From NCBI GenBank assembly GCA_012270625.1, contig JAAXHZ010000211.1, forward strand, positions 1-7,883: a DNA stretch of 7,883 bases, written 5' to 3'. The notes below the pieces were generated by a model. That model saw only the letters and a program-made list of their open reading frames with translations, did not search any database and had not been told where the DNA came from. The translations under genes were made by a program, and so were the position numbers. This stretch comes from Dehalococcoidia bacterium (lineage in GTDB: Bacteria; Chloroflexota; Dehalococcoidia; SAR202; UBA11138). Below, piece by piece: positions 1 to 6,444 of the stretch (its first letter is position 1; the number at the start of each line of letters is the position of its first letter).

Positions 1-11
1 ACGAATGCCTA

Positions 12-50
12 CCCCTCTCAGCCCTGAGGTAGAGGGGACCCCGGCTCCCC
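12..50 (+). other. GC-rich stem-loop(s) in the leader upstream of map
   Basis: CCCCTCT at 12-18 is the exact reverse complement of AGAGGGG at 31-37, giving a 7-bp stem; the inner sequence CTCA-GCCC-TGAG can fold as a smaller alternative. The right arm overlaps a second possible stem, GGGGA 34-38 with TCCCC 46-50, so the two folds exclude each other. No T-tract follows, so this is not a standard intrinsic terminator. No gene is recognised in 1-127. A frame open from the window edge to a TGA at 113-115 is proline-rich and matches nothing I know. The region may be the end of an upstream gene plus spacer, or a leader. Confidence 0.3.
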
Positions 51-127
51 ACAGGGCGATGCCGACTAAGCTGGGACAGCCTCCGATTAAAAACTCACCT
101 TGTTGGGCAAGCTGAGGTTTTTGTAAG

Positions 128-949
128 ATGGCCCGAAGGCCAAGTGGAATTACGATAAAGTCCGCTCGCGAGCTGGGCCTGATGTTCGAGGCAGGCCAGA
201 TAGTCGCCCACGCACAGGCCAAGATGCTGGAGGCTGTCGAGCCAGGCATAGAGACCCGGGAACTCGACCATATTGCTGAACGGACAATCAGAAGTTTGGG
301 AGCGGTGCCCTCATTCAAGGGGTACAACCCAGGAATGTCGATGCCGTATGCGTTCCCGGCGACGATATGCGCTTCGCTGAACGAGCAGATCGTTCACGGG
401 ATACCAGGCAAGCGACAACTGAAAGAGGGCGACATACTCAAGGTGGATGTCGGGGCCATCTACGGAGGGCTTCATGGAGACAGCGCCTTTAGCGTAGGAG
501 TTGGCGAAACGAGCGAGGAGGCCCAGCGCCTGATCGATGCGACGAGAGAGTCGCTGAATCAGGGAATCGCCAGGATTCGGGCCGGAGGCAGGATCGGAGA
601 CATCTCGAACGCGATCCAGAGCTACGCCGAGGGCCTCGGGTACGAAGTAGTGAAGAAGTACGTAGGACACGGCATCGGTTTCAATATGCACGAGGAGCCG
701 CAGGTTCCCAACTACGGAAGGCCCGGGCGGGGAGCGCGCATACGGCGGGGAATGGCCCTGGCGGTCGAGCCGATGCTCAACATAGGAACATCGGATACAC
801 AGGTAGAAGCAGACGGATGGACGGTATCGACCGCGGACGGAAGCCTGTCTGCGCATTTCGAAGATACGATCGCGATTACTGAGGATGGCCCGGTTGTGAC
901 AACCCGATTCGGTACGAACGAAGCCGGGAATGACTTGAAAGGAGCCTGA
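128..949 (+). CDS. map: methionine aminopeptidase, type I
   Basis: Cytosolic metalloenzyme that removes the initiator methionine from nascent proteins when the second residue is small. The 273-residue protein is a single pita-bread-fold peptidase domain of usual type I length. All five dinuclear metal ligands are visible with the same spacing as in the E. coli enzyme: D107 (KVDVG), D118 (HGDSAF), H181 (VGHGIG), E214 (AVEPML) and E245 (HFEDT). The substrate-site histidines H90 (VHGIP) and H188 (MHEEP) are also present. There is no N-terminal SH3-type zinc-finger extension, which places it in the short bacterial class. The ATG at 128 has TGAGG ten bases upstream (113-117). Its stop codon overlaps the infA start by one base, so the two are almost certainly co-transcribed and probably translationally coupled. 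Map next to infA is the classic arrangement at the end of the spc cluster. Confidence 0.97.
   Translation: MARRPSGITIKSARELGLMFEAGQIVAHAQAKMLEAVEPGIETRELDHIAERTIRSLGAVPSFKGYNPGMSMPYAFPATICASLNEQIVHGIPGKRQLKEGDILKVDVGAIYGGLHGDSAFSVGVGETSEEAQRLIDATRESLNQGIARIRAGGRIGDISNAIQSYAEGLGYEVVKKYVGHGIGFNMHEEPQVPNYGRPGRGARIRRGMALAVEPMLNIGTSDTQVEADGWTVSTADGSLSAHFEDTIAITEDGPVVTTRFGTNEAGNDLKGA
938..944 (+). promoter_or_regulatory. Shine-Dalgarno site of infA inside the end of map
   Basis: AAAGGAG lies four bases before the infA ATG and within the last codons of map. With the TGATG stop/start overlap, it supports translational coupling of infA to map. Confidence 0.75.
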
Positions 950-1173
950 TGGCAAGGAAACAGAAGGAGGCGATCGAGGTAGAGGGGACCGTCACCGAGT
1001 CCCTGCCCAATGCCAGCTTCAGAGTGGAGCTGGCCAATGAGCACAAGGTGCTCGCATACGTGTCCGGCAAGCTGAAGCTGAATTTCATTCGCGTGCTGCC
1101 GGGCGACCGTGTGCTGGTCGAGCTCTCTCCCTACGATCTGACACGCGGCCGGATTACCTACCGCTTCAGGTAG
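949..1173 (+). CDS. infA: translation initiation factor IF-1
   Basis: Small S1/OB-fold protein that binds the A site of the 30S subunit and helps IF-2 and IF-3 select the initiator tRNA. At 74 residues it matches the usual 72-74. Residues 8-74 align by eye with E. coli IF-1 throughout: [18 protein letters not shown] (11-28), the central [16 protein letters not shown] (38-53), and the closing [16 protein letters not shown] (57-72). The start ATG shares its A with the map stop codon and is preceded by a strong AAAGGAG. A 113-nt gap then separates it from rpmJ, the longest gap within the ribosomal cluster. Confidence 0.97.
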   Translation: MARKQKEAIEVEGTVTESLPNASFRVELANEHKVLAYVSGKLKLNFIRVLPGDRVLVELSPYDLTRGRITYRFR

Positions 1174-1198
1174 GAGCCGTCCGACAGCTCTCCGTCTC

Positions 1199-1241
1199 GC
1201 GACGATACGTCTCCGTGGCGACACGGCTGTGTCGCGTCGTC
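1199..1241 (+). other. stem-loop in the infA–rpmJ spacer
   Basis: GCGACAC (1218-1224) and GTGTCGC (1229-1235) form a perfect 7-bp stem with a 4-base loop GGCT. An outer helix is possible between GACGA (1201-1205) and TCGTC (1237-1241), with a large asymmetric internal loop. There is no following T-tract. It sits midway in the 113-nt gap between infA and rpmJ in an otherwise compact operon, so it may be an mRNA regulatory or processing element. A short GATCT/AGATC repeat (1258-1262, 1271-1275) lies just before the rpmJ ribosome-binding site. Function is inferred only from structure and position. Confidence 0.4.
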
Positions 1242-1286
1242 CGAGTACGCCGGGGCCGATCTAAATAGAGAGATCTGAGGTTCAAC

Positions 1287-1400
1287 ATGAAGGTGTCCGC
1301 GTCAGTCAAAGTCAGATGCGCCAAGTGCAAGGTAATACGCCGGCACAGAAGGGTGCTCATCATCTGTGAGAATCCCAAGCATAAGCAGCGACAGGGGTAG
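1287..1400 (+). CDS. rpmJ: 50S ribosomal protein bL36 (zinc-binding form)
   Basis: Smallest 50S protein, 37 residues, a zinc ribbon that stabilises 23S rRNA late in 50S assembly. It reads [17 protein letters not shown] at the N-terminus and ends NPKHKQRQG, the hallmark bL36 ending. The four zinc ligands C11, C14, C27 and H32 are all present, so this is the C+ form and not the zinc-free paralogue. The ATG at 1287 follows TGAGG (1276-1280) by six bases. It is followed six bases later by rpsM, the standard rpmJ–rpsM order. Confidence 0.96.
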   Translation: MKVSASVKVRCAKCKVIRRHRRVLIICENPKHKQRQG

Positions 1401-1406
1401 ATAGAA

Positions 1407-1790
1407 ATGGCCATAGTCTCAGGAGTAAACATCCCGGACAACAAGCGCGTCGAAGTATCGCTTCGCAGTATCTACGGCATCGGGCCGTACCAGGCCAAGG
1501 ACGTCTGCGAGCGGGCGGGAGTGCTCGACAACCCAAAGGTCAGAGACCTGTCGGATACCCAGATCAATCGTATCCGCGAGATCGTCGATCGTGAGAAGGT
1601 TGTAGAGGGCGATCTCAGGCGCGAAGTCAACATGAACATACGCCGGCTGATGGACATCGGCTCGTATCGGGGCCTGCGACACAGGCGCGGGCTGCCGGTG
1701 CGCGGCCAGCGCACCAAGACCAACGCCAGGACCAAGCGAGGCAAGCGGGTCGCCGTCGCCGGACGGGGACGGACCACCAACAAGAAGTAA
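1407..1790 (+). CDS. rpsM: 30S ribosomal protein uS13
   Basis: Head protein of the 30S subunit that contacts P-site tRNA and forms intersubunit bridges with the 50S. The 127 residues comprise the helix-two-turn-helix domain (about 1-85, with IYGIG at 22-26) and a long basic C-terminal tail. The family signature [16 protein letters not shown] occupies 88-103, followed by NARTKRGKR and a Lys-ended tail. The length is normal. The ATG is six bases after the rpmJ stop, with AGGGG (1393-1397) nine bases upstream. It is the first gene of the alpha-operon segment rpsM–rpsK–rpsD–rpoA–rplQ. Confidence 0.97.
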   Translation: MAIVSGVNIPDNKRVEVSLRSIYGIGPYQAKDVCERAGVLDNPKVRDLSDTQINRIREIVDREKVVEGDLRREVNMNIRRLMDIGSYRGLRHRRGLPVRGQRTKTNARTKRGKRVAVAGRGRTTNKK

Positions 1791-1807
1791 GAGGCTGAGA
1801 ACAGGGC

Positions 1808-2194
1808 ATGGCAAGAAGACCACGATCACGGCGCAGAGAGCGCAAGTCTATTCCGGTGGGCAGGGCGTACATCCAGTCCACCTTCAACAACACGATAATC
1901 ACGATCACTGATCCGCAGGGCAACCCGATCGCCTGGGGCAGCTCCGGCACCGTCGGGTTCAGAGGGTCGCGGAAGTCCACGGCGTTCGCTGCCCAGCGCG
2001 CCGGAGAGGACGCCGCGCGCAAGGGCATGGAGCACGGCGTCAGGCAGGTCGAAGTGTACGTGCGCGGCCCGGGTTCGGGCCGCGAAGCCGCGATCCGGGC
2101 GCTTCAGGGCGCGGGCATCCTGGTCACGTCCATCAGGGACGTCACGCCCATCCCTCACAACGGATGCAGGCCGCCGAAACGGCGCAGAGTCTAA
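1808..2194 (+). CDS. rpsK: 30S ribosomal protein uS11
   Basis: Platform protein of the 30S subunit that binds helix 45 and the 690 loop of 16S rRNA and lines the mRNA exit path. The 128 residues begin with an Arg-rich extension ([13 protein letters not shown]) and continue with the typical [19 protein letters not shown] core (17-35). The protein ends [14 protein letters not shown], the family signature. N118-G119 corresponds to the Asn-Gly site that is converted to isoaspartate in E. coli S11; whether that happens here is unknown. The ATG lies 17 bases after rpsM; the upstream ribosome-binding sequence (AGGG, GAGG) is modest. The reading frame of the next gene is the same as this one, separated by the TAA stop and six codons. 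Confidence 0.97.
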   Translation: MARRPRSRRRERKSIPVGRAYIQSTFNNTIITITDPQGNPIAWGSSGTVGFRGSRKSTAFAAQRAGEDAARKGMEHGVRQVEVYVRGPGSGREAAIRALQGAGILVTSIRDVTPIPHNGCRPPKRRRV

Positions 2195-2212
2195 CGCAAC
2201 GGGAATTCGGGT

Positions 2213-3037
2213 TTGGAAGGGCAGTCGCCGCCGCGGCAATTCGGACAGCGCGGCCTGTGGAGCATACTCAACGAGACCTTCGTAATCTACGGCGGCCACT
2301 TCAGGAGATTCATCGTGCTGGTCGCGATCATCCATGCGCCGGTCGCTCTGCTGGCTGCGATTCCCATAGGTAACCAGATATTCGGCATAATCTTGAACCT
2401 TATCAGTTTCATCGCTCTGACATTCGTGTACGGAGCAGCGATATTCGCGGTAGGACAGCACTACGTGGCCAACCGGGTCTCCGTGAGTGGGTGCTATGCC
2501 AGGGTGTTGTGGCGGGGCAAATCGGTCTTGATGCTCGGCGTAGTGCAGGCGGCGCTCGTGACAGCGTTTCTGGCGGTATCCGAGCGGCTGATCGAGACCG
2601 AGCGGCTTCTGCTTCTCCCGGTATCCCTGGCGCTGCTGGCAGCCATGCTGATGTACGTAATCTACATCACGACAGCGGCGCCGGCGGTAATAGTGGAGGG
2701 CTATCGCTCACTGGCCGCGCTGAGACGCGGCTTCGCGCTGGCCCGCAGGGCGGAGCTCAGGATCTTTTTCAACCTGGCAGTTTACTCGCTCGTCGCGCTG
2801 GGACTGCTGATAGTGATTATGCTCCCGTTCCTGATCGTGGCGGCGGCAACCGCCGCAGGTGAGGAGTTCACGCTTGTAGGCATCATAGCGGCTGCGGTCG
2901 GGGCGACTCTCGCCAGCATAATCGCGCTGCCGGTGACCTACATACCGGCGACGCTGCTGTACTACGATATTAGAGTACGCAAAGAAGGATTCGACGTGTC
3001 GCGTCTCTCCGAGGAGATGGGAGTCGCAACAGCCTAA
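2213..3037 (+). CDS. six-helix membrane protein of unknown function in the alpha operon
   Basis: Integral membrane protein of 274 residues; no enzyme motif is recognised. Hydrophobic segments are at about 33-51, 56-80, 104-123, 131-153, 184-212 and 219-247. A short N-terminal stretch, GLWSILNETFVIYGGHFRRF (14-33), precedes the first helix. A middle loop has EGYRSLAALRRGF (162-174). The C-terminus has YYDIRVRKEGFD (250-261) and then a short polar tail. By recognition, these three elements resemble a family of multi-pass proteins related to the YciC and glycerophosphodiester-phosphodiesterase membrane-domain groups, which often carry a YYDLRVRKEGFD-like ending. That family assignment is tentative and gives no firm function. 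The start is the TTG at 2213: it is the first possible initiator after the in-frame rpsK stop, the next in-frame starts would delete the conserved N-terminal stretch, and no strong ribosome-binding site is seen. The gene lies 18 bases after rpsK and 67 before rpsD, an unusual place for a membrane protein. Confidence 0.85.
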   Translation: MEGQSPPRQFGQRGLWSILNETFVIYGGHFRRFIVLVAIIHAPVALLAAIPIGNQIFGIILNLISFIALTFVYGAAIFAVGQHYVANRVSVSGCYARVLWRGKSVLMLGVVQAALVTAFLAVSERLIETERLLLLPVSLALLAAMLMYVIYITTAAPAVIVEGYRSLAALRRGFALARRAELRIFFNLAVYSLVALGLLIVIMLPFLIVAAATAAGEEFTLVGIIAAAVGATLASIIALPVTYIPATLLYYDIRVRKEGFDVSRLSEEMGVATA

Positions 3038-3046
3038 AGAACGTCA

Positions 3047-3066
3047 CTCCGTACTCCGATACGGGG
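3047..3066 (+). other. stem-loop before rpsD
   Basis: CTCCGTA (3047-3053) can pair with TACGGGG (3060-3066) through seven base pairs including one G-T wobble, around a six-base loop. It starts ten bases after the membrane-protein stop and ends 38 bases before the rpsD start. No T-tract follows. S4 is the known autogenous repressor of the alpha operon in E. coli and of rpsD in Bacillus, so an S4-binding leader is conceivable, but the sequence alone does not show the required pseudoknot. Confidence 0.3.
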
Positions 3067-3104
3067 CAAGCAAATCAGAGAGGAAAAGAGGACAGGAAAA
3101 GCCA

Positions 3105-3740
3105 ATGGCCAGATACAAGGATGCCGTCTGCCGCAAGTGCAGGCGCATAGGTGAAAAGCTGTTTCTCAAGGGCGAACGATGCTACACGCCCAGGTGCGCG
3201 GTCGAGCGCAGGCGTCGCCCTCCCGGAGACTCGATCCCCAGACGAAGAAGACCGTCGGACTGGGCGCTGCAGCTCAGAGAGAAGCAGAAGGCGCGTCTGA
3301 CTTACGGAGTGCTCGAACGCCAGTTCAGGAAGTACTTCGATATGGCGCGCGTTCGGCCTGGAGTCACAGGCGACAACCTGCTCCAGATACTGGAGACGCG
3401 CCTGGACAACGTTATCTACAGACTGTCCATGGCGGACTCCAGGCAGCAGGGAAGACAGCTCGTCAACCACGGCCACTTCACCGTGAACGGGCGTCGCATG
3501 GACATTCCCTCCTATCTGGTCGAGCCGGGCGACGTGATCGCGTGGAAGCGCGCGGGCAGAAACGGCTCCACTCCCCAGTTCATACAGGACCTGACGGACG
3601 GTCTGCCCAAGCGTCCGGTCCCCCCGTGGCTGCGGCTCGACGTAGCCAACCTGACGGGTGAAGTCGCCTCCCTGCCCGACGTTACTGAGATCGAGACCGG
3701 CATCGACGCGAGACTGGTGGTCGAGTTCTACTCGAAGTAG
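3105..3740 (+). CDS. rpsD: 30S ribosomal protein uS4 (zinc-binding form)
   Basis: Primary 16S rRNA-binding protein that nucleates assembly of the 30S body and contributes to decoding accuracy and mRNA unwinding. The 211-residue length is normal. The N-terminal zinc site is complete: C9, C12, C26 and C31 (spacing CX2C-X13-CX4C), as in the Thermus and Geobacillus C+ proteins. A basic linker RRRRPPGDSIPRRRR follows (35-49). The S4 RNA-binding domain covers about 98-160, with RLDNVIYRLSMADSRQQGRQ (98-117) and VNHGHFTVNGRRMDIPSYLV. The ATG at 3105 has AGGA (3094-3097) seven bases upstream. It is followed by rpoA after 25 bases. Confidence 0.97.
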   Translation: MARYKDAVCRKCRRIGEKLFLKGERCYTPRCAVERRRRPPGDSIPRRRRPSDWALQLREKQKARLTYGVLERQFRKYFDMARVRPGVTGDNLLQILETRLDNVIYRLSMADSRQQGRQLVNHGHFTVNGRRMDIPSYLVEPGDVIAWKRAGRNGSTPQFIQDLTDGLPKRPVPPWLRLDVANLTGEVASLPDVTEIETGIDARLVVEFYSK

Positions 3741-3751
3741 TGGAATTCAGC

Positions 3752-3757
3752 AAGGAG
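3752..3757 (+). promoter_or_regulatory. Shine-Dalgarno site that fixes the rpoA start
   Basis: AAGGAG lies eight bases before the ATG at 3766. The open frame extends upstream to an ATG at 3658 inside rpsD, but that one lacks such a site and would add 36 residues not seen in alpha subunits, so 3766 is preferred. Confidence 0.85.
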
Positions 3758-3765
3758 AGTGGTGC

Positions 3766-4833
3766 ATGACAATCGATCCAACAACATTCACAATGTACGA
3801 GCTTCCCGAAGAGGAGGAGATAGAGATCCCCGATCCCTCCATCACGGTGGAGGTGGACGAACCCGAGTACGGCAAGTTCGTCATAGAGCCGCTGGAACCC
3901 GGCTATGGAGTGACACTCGGCAACCCGATGCGCCGGGTGCTGTACAACGGCCTTGAAGGATCAGCGATAACTTCCGTCAAGATCGAGGGCGTTCAGCATG
4001 AGTACCAGACCATTCCCAACATCAAGGAGCAGGTCACTGAGATCATTCTGAACGTCAAGGCGGTCAGGCTGCGCTCCGAGGTGGACAGGCCCGGCAAGCT
4101 GCGGCTGGAGGTCGCTGGCGAGGGACAGGTGAGCGCAGCCGACATCATGGCATCGGCAGACTTCGAAGTTGTCAACCCGGAGCTTCACCTGGCGACTCTA
4201 GACTCCGCGGACGCGAGGATATCGGTCGAGCTGAACGTCGAGCGTGGCAAGGGCTACCGCGAATCTGCCATGGAAGACGGTCAGGCGATCGGGGTACTTC
4301 CCGTCGATGCGATATTCACCCCCACCAGAAAGGTCAACTACACGGTCGAACGCACGCGCGTTGGTCAGCGCACGGACTTCGAGCGACTGATCCTGGAGGT
4401 CTGGACCGATGGCTCCATAACGCCGGTCGAGGCGATCAAGAAGGCATCCAACATCCTGCGCAAACAGTTCTTCCTGTTCGCCAACACAGAACAGGGCGCT
4501 GAAGAAGGCGTGAACGGCCGACAGACTATCGCGCTGAGCATCCCGCCTGAGCACTACGACATCCCCGTAGAACGGCTGTATCTCAGCTCGCGCACGCTGA
4601 ACTGCCTGAAGCGCGCAGGCATAGACAGGGTCGGCGAGGTGCTCCAGATGAGCAGGGACGAGCTGCTCAAGATCAGGAACTTCGGCGAAAAGTCCTACAC
4701 CGAACTGTACGACAAACTTCGAGAGAACGACCTTCTTCCGCCAGAGCTCGACCCGAACCTGGCCGACGCCAATGCCGATGAGCCGGTCGAAGAGGACGCC
4801 GTCGAGGAGCCGGTGACACAGGAGCTAGGCTGA
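3766..4833 (+). CDS. rpoA: DNA-directed RNA polymerase subunit alpha
   Basis: Alpha dimerises to scaffold assembly of beta and beta-prime and, through its C-terminal domain, contacts UP elements and activators. The 355-residue protein has the N-terminal domain at about 28-243, with the assembly motif GYGVTLGNPMRRVLYNG (46-62). A flexible linker (244-262) follows. The C-terminal domain is at about 264-326. In this domain R276, N279, C280, L281 and K282 match E. coli R265, N268, C269, L270 and K271, and NFGEKS (305-310) matches the second DNA-contact motif. DNA-binding capacity is therefore probably intact. The first 25 residues and the last 20 are very acidic (EEEEIE; EPVEEDAVEEP), which lengthens it relative to the E. 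coli subunit. It is separated from rplQ by one base, consistent with coupled translation. Confidence 0.98.
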   Translation: MTIDPTTFTMYELPEEEEIEIPDPSITVEVDEPEYGKFVIEPLEPGYGVTLGNPMRRVLYNGLEGSAITSVKIEGVQHEYQTIPNIKEQVTEIILNVKAVRLRSEVDRPGKLRLEVAGEGQVSAADIMASADFEVVNPELHLATLDSADARISVELNVERGKGYRESAMEDGQAIGVLPVDAIFTPTRKVNYTVERTRVGQRTDFERLILEVWTDGSITPVEAIKKASNILRKQFFLFANTEQGAEEGVNGRQTIALSIPPEHYDIPVERLYLSSRTLNCLKRAGIDRVGEVLQMSRDELLKIRNFGEKSYTELYDKLRENDLLPPELDPNLADANADEPVEEDAVEEPVTQELG

Positions 4834-4834
4834 A

Positions 4835-5188
4835 ATGAGACACCGACTATCAGGGAAGAAGCTGAACCGACCCACGCAGCACCGATTGCTGATGCTGAGG
4901 GGCATGGTGACGAATCTTCTGCTCAATGAGACGCTTAGGACCACCGAGGCGAAGGCTTTCGAGGCGCGGCGAATGACCGAGAAGGTAATCACCCTCGGCA
5001 AAAAGGGAACGCTGCACCACCGCAGGCAGGCCGCGGCGCTGCTCACCGACAAAGAGGCGGTGCGTAAGGTGTTCGACGAGCTGGCGGAGCGGTATAGCGA
5101 TCGGGAAGGCGGATACACTCGCTCCTACAAGCTGGGCAAGCGCAAGGGCGACGCCGCCGACATGGCGATGGTGGAGCTGGTGAGCTAG
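4835..5188 (+). CDS. rplQ: 50S ribosomal protein bL17
   Basis: 50S protein at the base of the subunit near the exit tunnel, binding domain III of 23S rRNA. The 117 residues start MRHRLSGKKLNRPTQHR and continue LLMLRGMVTNLLLNETLRTT, the standard bL17 N-terminal half. They end GGYTRSYKLGKRKGDAADMA and then MVELVS, the family C-terminus. The length is typical. The ATG follows the rpoA stop after one base, and AGGAG at 4820-4824, inside the rpoA end, serves as its ribosome-binding site. It closes the conventional alpha operon; truA follows after 35 bases. Confidence 0.97.
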   Translation: MRHRLSGKKLNRPTQHRLLMLRGMVTNLLLNETLRTTEAKAFEARRMTEKVITLGKKGTLHHRRQAAALLTDKEAVRKVFDELAERYSDREGGYTRSYKLGKRKGDAADMAMVELVS

Positions 5189-5223
5189 CCGCCGGACAAT
5201 AAACACGACGGGAAGCTCTGACA

Positions 5224-5973
5224 ATGCGCCTCGCGATGATTGTCGAGTACGACGGCACGGAATACAGCGGGTTTCAGTACCAGAAGAACGCCCGCAGCAT
5301 CCAGGAGGAGATTGAAAAAGCAATAGAGTCGCTCACCGAGGAACCGGTCAGGATCAAGGCGGCGGGTCGCACAGACGCCGGCGTCCACGCGACAGGACAG
5401 GTAGTGGCGTTCGATACCGATGCGTCCTACGGCCCCTGCACATTCCAGCGAGCGCTGAACGCAAGGCTCCCACAGGACATAGCCGTGACATCGGCGCGTC
5501 AGGTGAAGCCGGAGTTCGATCCCCGCAGAGACGCGGTCAGCAGGCTGTACAGGTACACGCTCCTGGTGTCCGCGGTGAGGTCCCCGCTGATGAGGCGCGC
5601 CTCCCACAGAATCCAGCGTCCGCCGGACCTCGATTCCATGCGAGCCGCGGCCGCGCACATGGAGGGGGCTCACGACTTCGCCAACTTCGGCGGCTCCCTG
5701 GAAAACCCGGACGCCAGCACGATCAGGCGGGTCGATAGGATAGACATCAAGAGCGACGGCAGACTGCTTAAAATAGACGTGGAGGGAAACGCTTTCCTCC
5801 CTCACCAGGTGCGCAGAATGGCAGGCGCGCTGGTGGATGTCGGAACGGGCAGGCTGACAGTCAACGACATAGCAAATCAGATTTCAATGGCCGGGGACGC
5901 CTCCCCGGCGCGGGCGCTCCCATCGAACGGGCTGTGCCTGGTCAGAGTGAAATACCCAGATAGCCCGTTCTGA
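5224..5973 (+). CDS. truA: tRNA pseudouridine(38-40) synthase TruA
   Basis: Cytosolic enzyme that isomerises uridines 38, 39 and 40 in the anticodon stem-loop of many tRNAs to pseudouridine. The 249-residue length is normal for bacterial TruA. The catalytic aspartate is D51 in AAGRTDAGVHA (46-56). Other family landmarks are the N-terminal YDGTEYSGFQYQ (9-20), the SRLYRY motif (106-111) containing the active-site tyrosine, and GNAFLPHQVRRMAGALVDVG (188-207). The fold is two tandem ferredoxin-like halves. The ATG at 5224 has only a weak GGGA-type ribosome-binding sequence about ten bases upstream. TruA between rplQ and rplM is a common arrangement in Gram-positive-like gene orders and suggests co-expression with the ribosomal genes. 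A GC-only hairpin (5890-5909) lies in its last 90 bases. Confidence 0.96.
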   Translation: MRLAMIVEYDGTEYSGFQYQKNARSIQEEIEKAIESLTEEPVRIKAAGRTDAGVHATGQVVAFDTDASYGPCTFQRALNARLPQDIAVTSARQVKPEFDPRRDAVSRLYRYTLLVSAVRSPLMRRASHRIQRPPDLDSMRAAAAHMEGAHDFANFGGSLENPDASTIRRVDRIDIKSDGRLLKIDVEGNAFLPHQVRRMAGALVDVGTGRLTVNDIANQISMAGDASPARALPSNGLCLVRVKYPDSPF

Positions 5974-5974
5974 C

Positions 5975-5996
5975 GAACAGGCCAGAACAGGAACAG
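5975..5996 (+). repeat. three copies of GAACAG before rplM
   Basis: The hexamer GAACAG occurs at 5975-5980, 5985-5990 and 5991-5996, in the 30-nt truA–rplM spacer. The last two copies abut and form AGGA (5989-5992), part of the likely rplM ribosome-binding region. This is probably simple sequence drift with no separate function. Confidence 0.45.
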
Positions 5997-6003
5997 AGAG
6001 AAA

Positions 6004-6444
6004 ATGGCAGCAACCTCAAAGTCCTACGAGACCAAGGCTTCCGATCTGAAGCCCAAGTGGCACGTCGTCGATGCCGAGGGCCAGACGCTGGGGCGTCTGG
6101 CAACCAGAATCGCGACGATCCTCAACGGCAAGCACAATCCGCTGTATGTCCCGCACCTGCTCACCGGGGACTACGTGGTCGTCACCAACGCGGAGAAGAT
6201 CCACGTAACCGGCAACAAGGTCGAACAGAAGATGTACTACCGGCACAGCGGATACCATGGCGGCCTGACCGAGCGTACACTCGCTAACATGCTGGAGAAG
6301 CATCCAGATCGCGTGATCCGGCAGGCCGTGAAGGGTATGCTGCCAAAGAATTCGCTCGGAAGAAAGATGCTGAAACGAATGAAAGTGTACGTCGGCCCGG
6401 ATCACCCGCATGATGCGCAGGTATCAGGCCAAACGGAGGCATAA
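6004..6444 (+). CDS. rplM: 50S ribosomal protein uL13
   Basis: Early-assembly 50S protein that binds 23S rRNA. The 146 residues include [18 protein letters not shown] (17-34) and [20 protein letters not shown] (39-58). The family signature [20 protein letters not shown] (109-128) is followed by [11 protein letters not shown], and the length is usual. The ATG is 31 bases after truA, with AGGA and GAGAG upstream. Its TAA stop abuts the rpsI ATG with no intervening base, the classical rplM–rpsI pair. The spacer before it (30 nt) is too short to hold the known L13 leader structure of Bacillus-type rplM mRNAs. Confidence 0.97.
   Translation: MAATSKSYETKASDLKPKWHVVDAEGQTLGRLATRIATILNGKHNPLYVPHLLTGDYVVVTNAEKIHVTGNKVEQKMYYRHSGYHGGLTERTLANMLEKHPDRVIRQAVKGMLPKNSLGRKMLKRMKVYVGPDHPHDAQVSGQTEA
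6435..6439 (+). promoter_or_regulatory. Shine-Dalgarno site of rpsI within rplM
   Basis: GGAGG ends five bases before the rpsI ATG at 6445 and lies inside the last codons of rplM. With zero spacing between the genes, it supports translational coupling and the chosen start. Confidence 0.75.

Noticed and set aside
2..115. Open frame from the window edge to a TGA at 113-115
   Set aside because: It is only 37 codons, proline-rich and unlike adenylate kinase or SecY ends that might be expected upstream of map. Alternative frames also stop early. No gene can be supported.
100..127. Possible sigma-70 promoter directly before map (TTGTTG with TGTAAG)
   Set aside because: The -10 match is poor and the implied start point would fall inside the map coding sequence.
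311..955. Long reverse-strand open frame opposite map
   Set aside because: Mirror of the map coding sequence in GC-rich DNA; its translation has no recognisable domain and the forward frame is a certain gene.
3658..3765. Upstream extension of rpoA to an ATG within rpsD
   Set aside because: The added 36 residues look like out-of-frame rpsD sequence, no ribosome-binding site precedes 3658, and AAGGAG points to the ATG at 3766.
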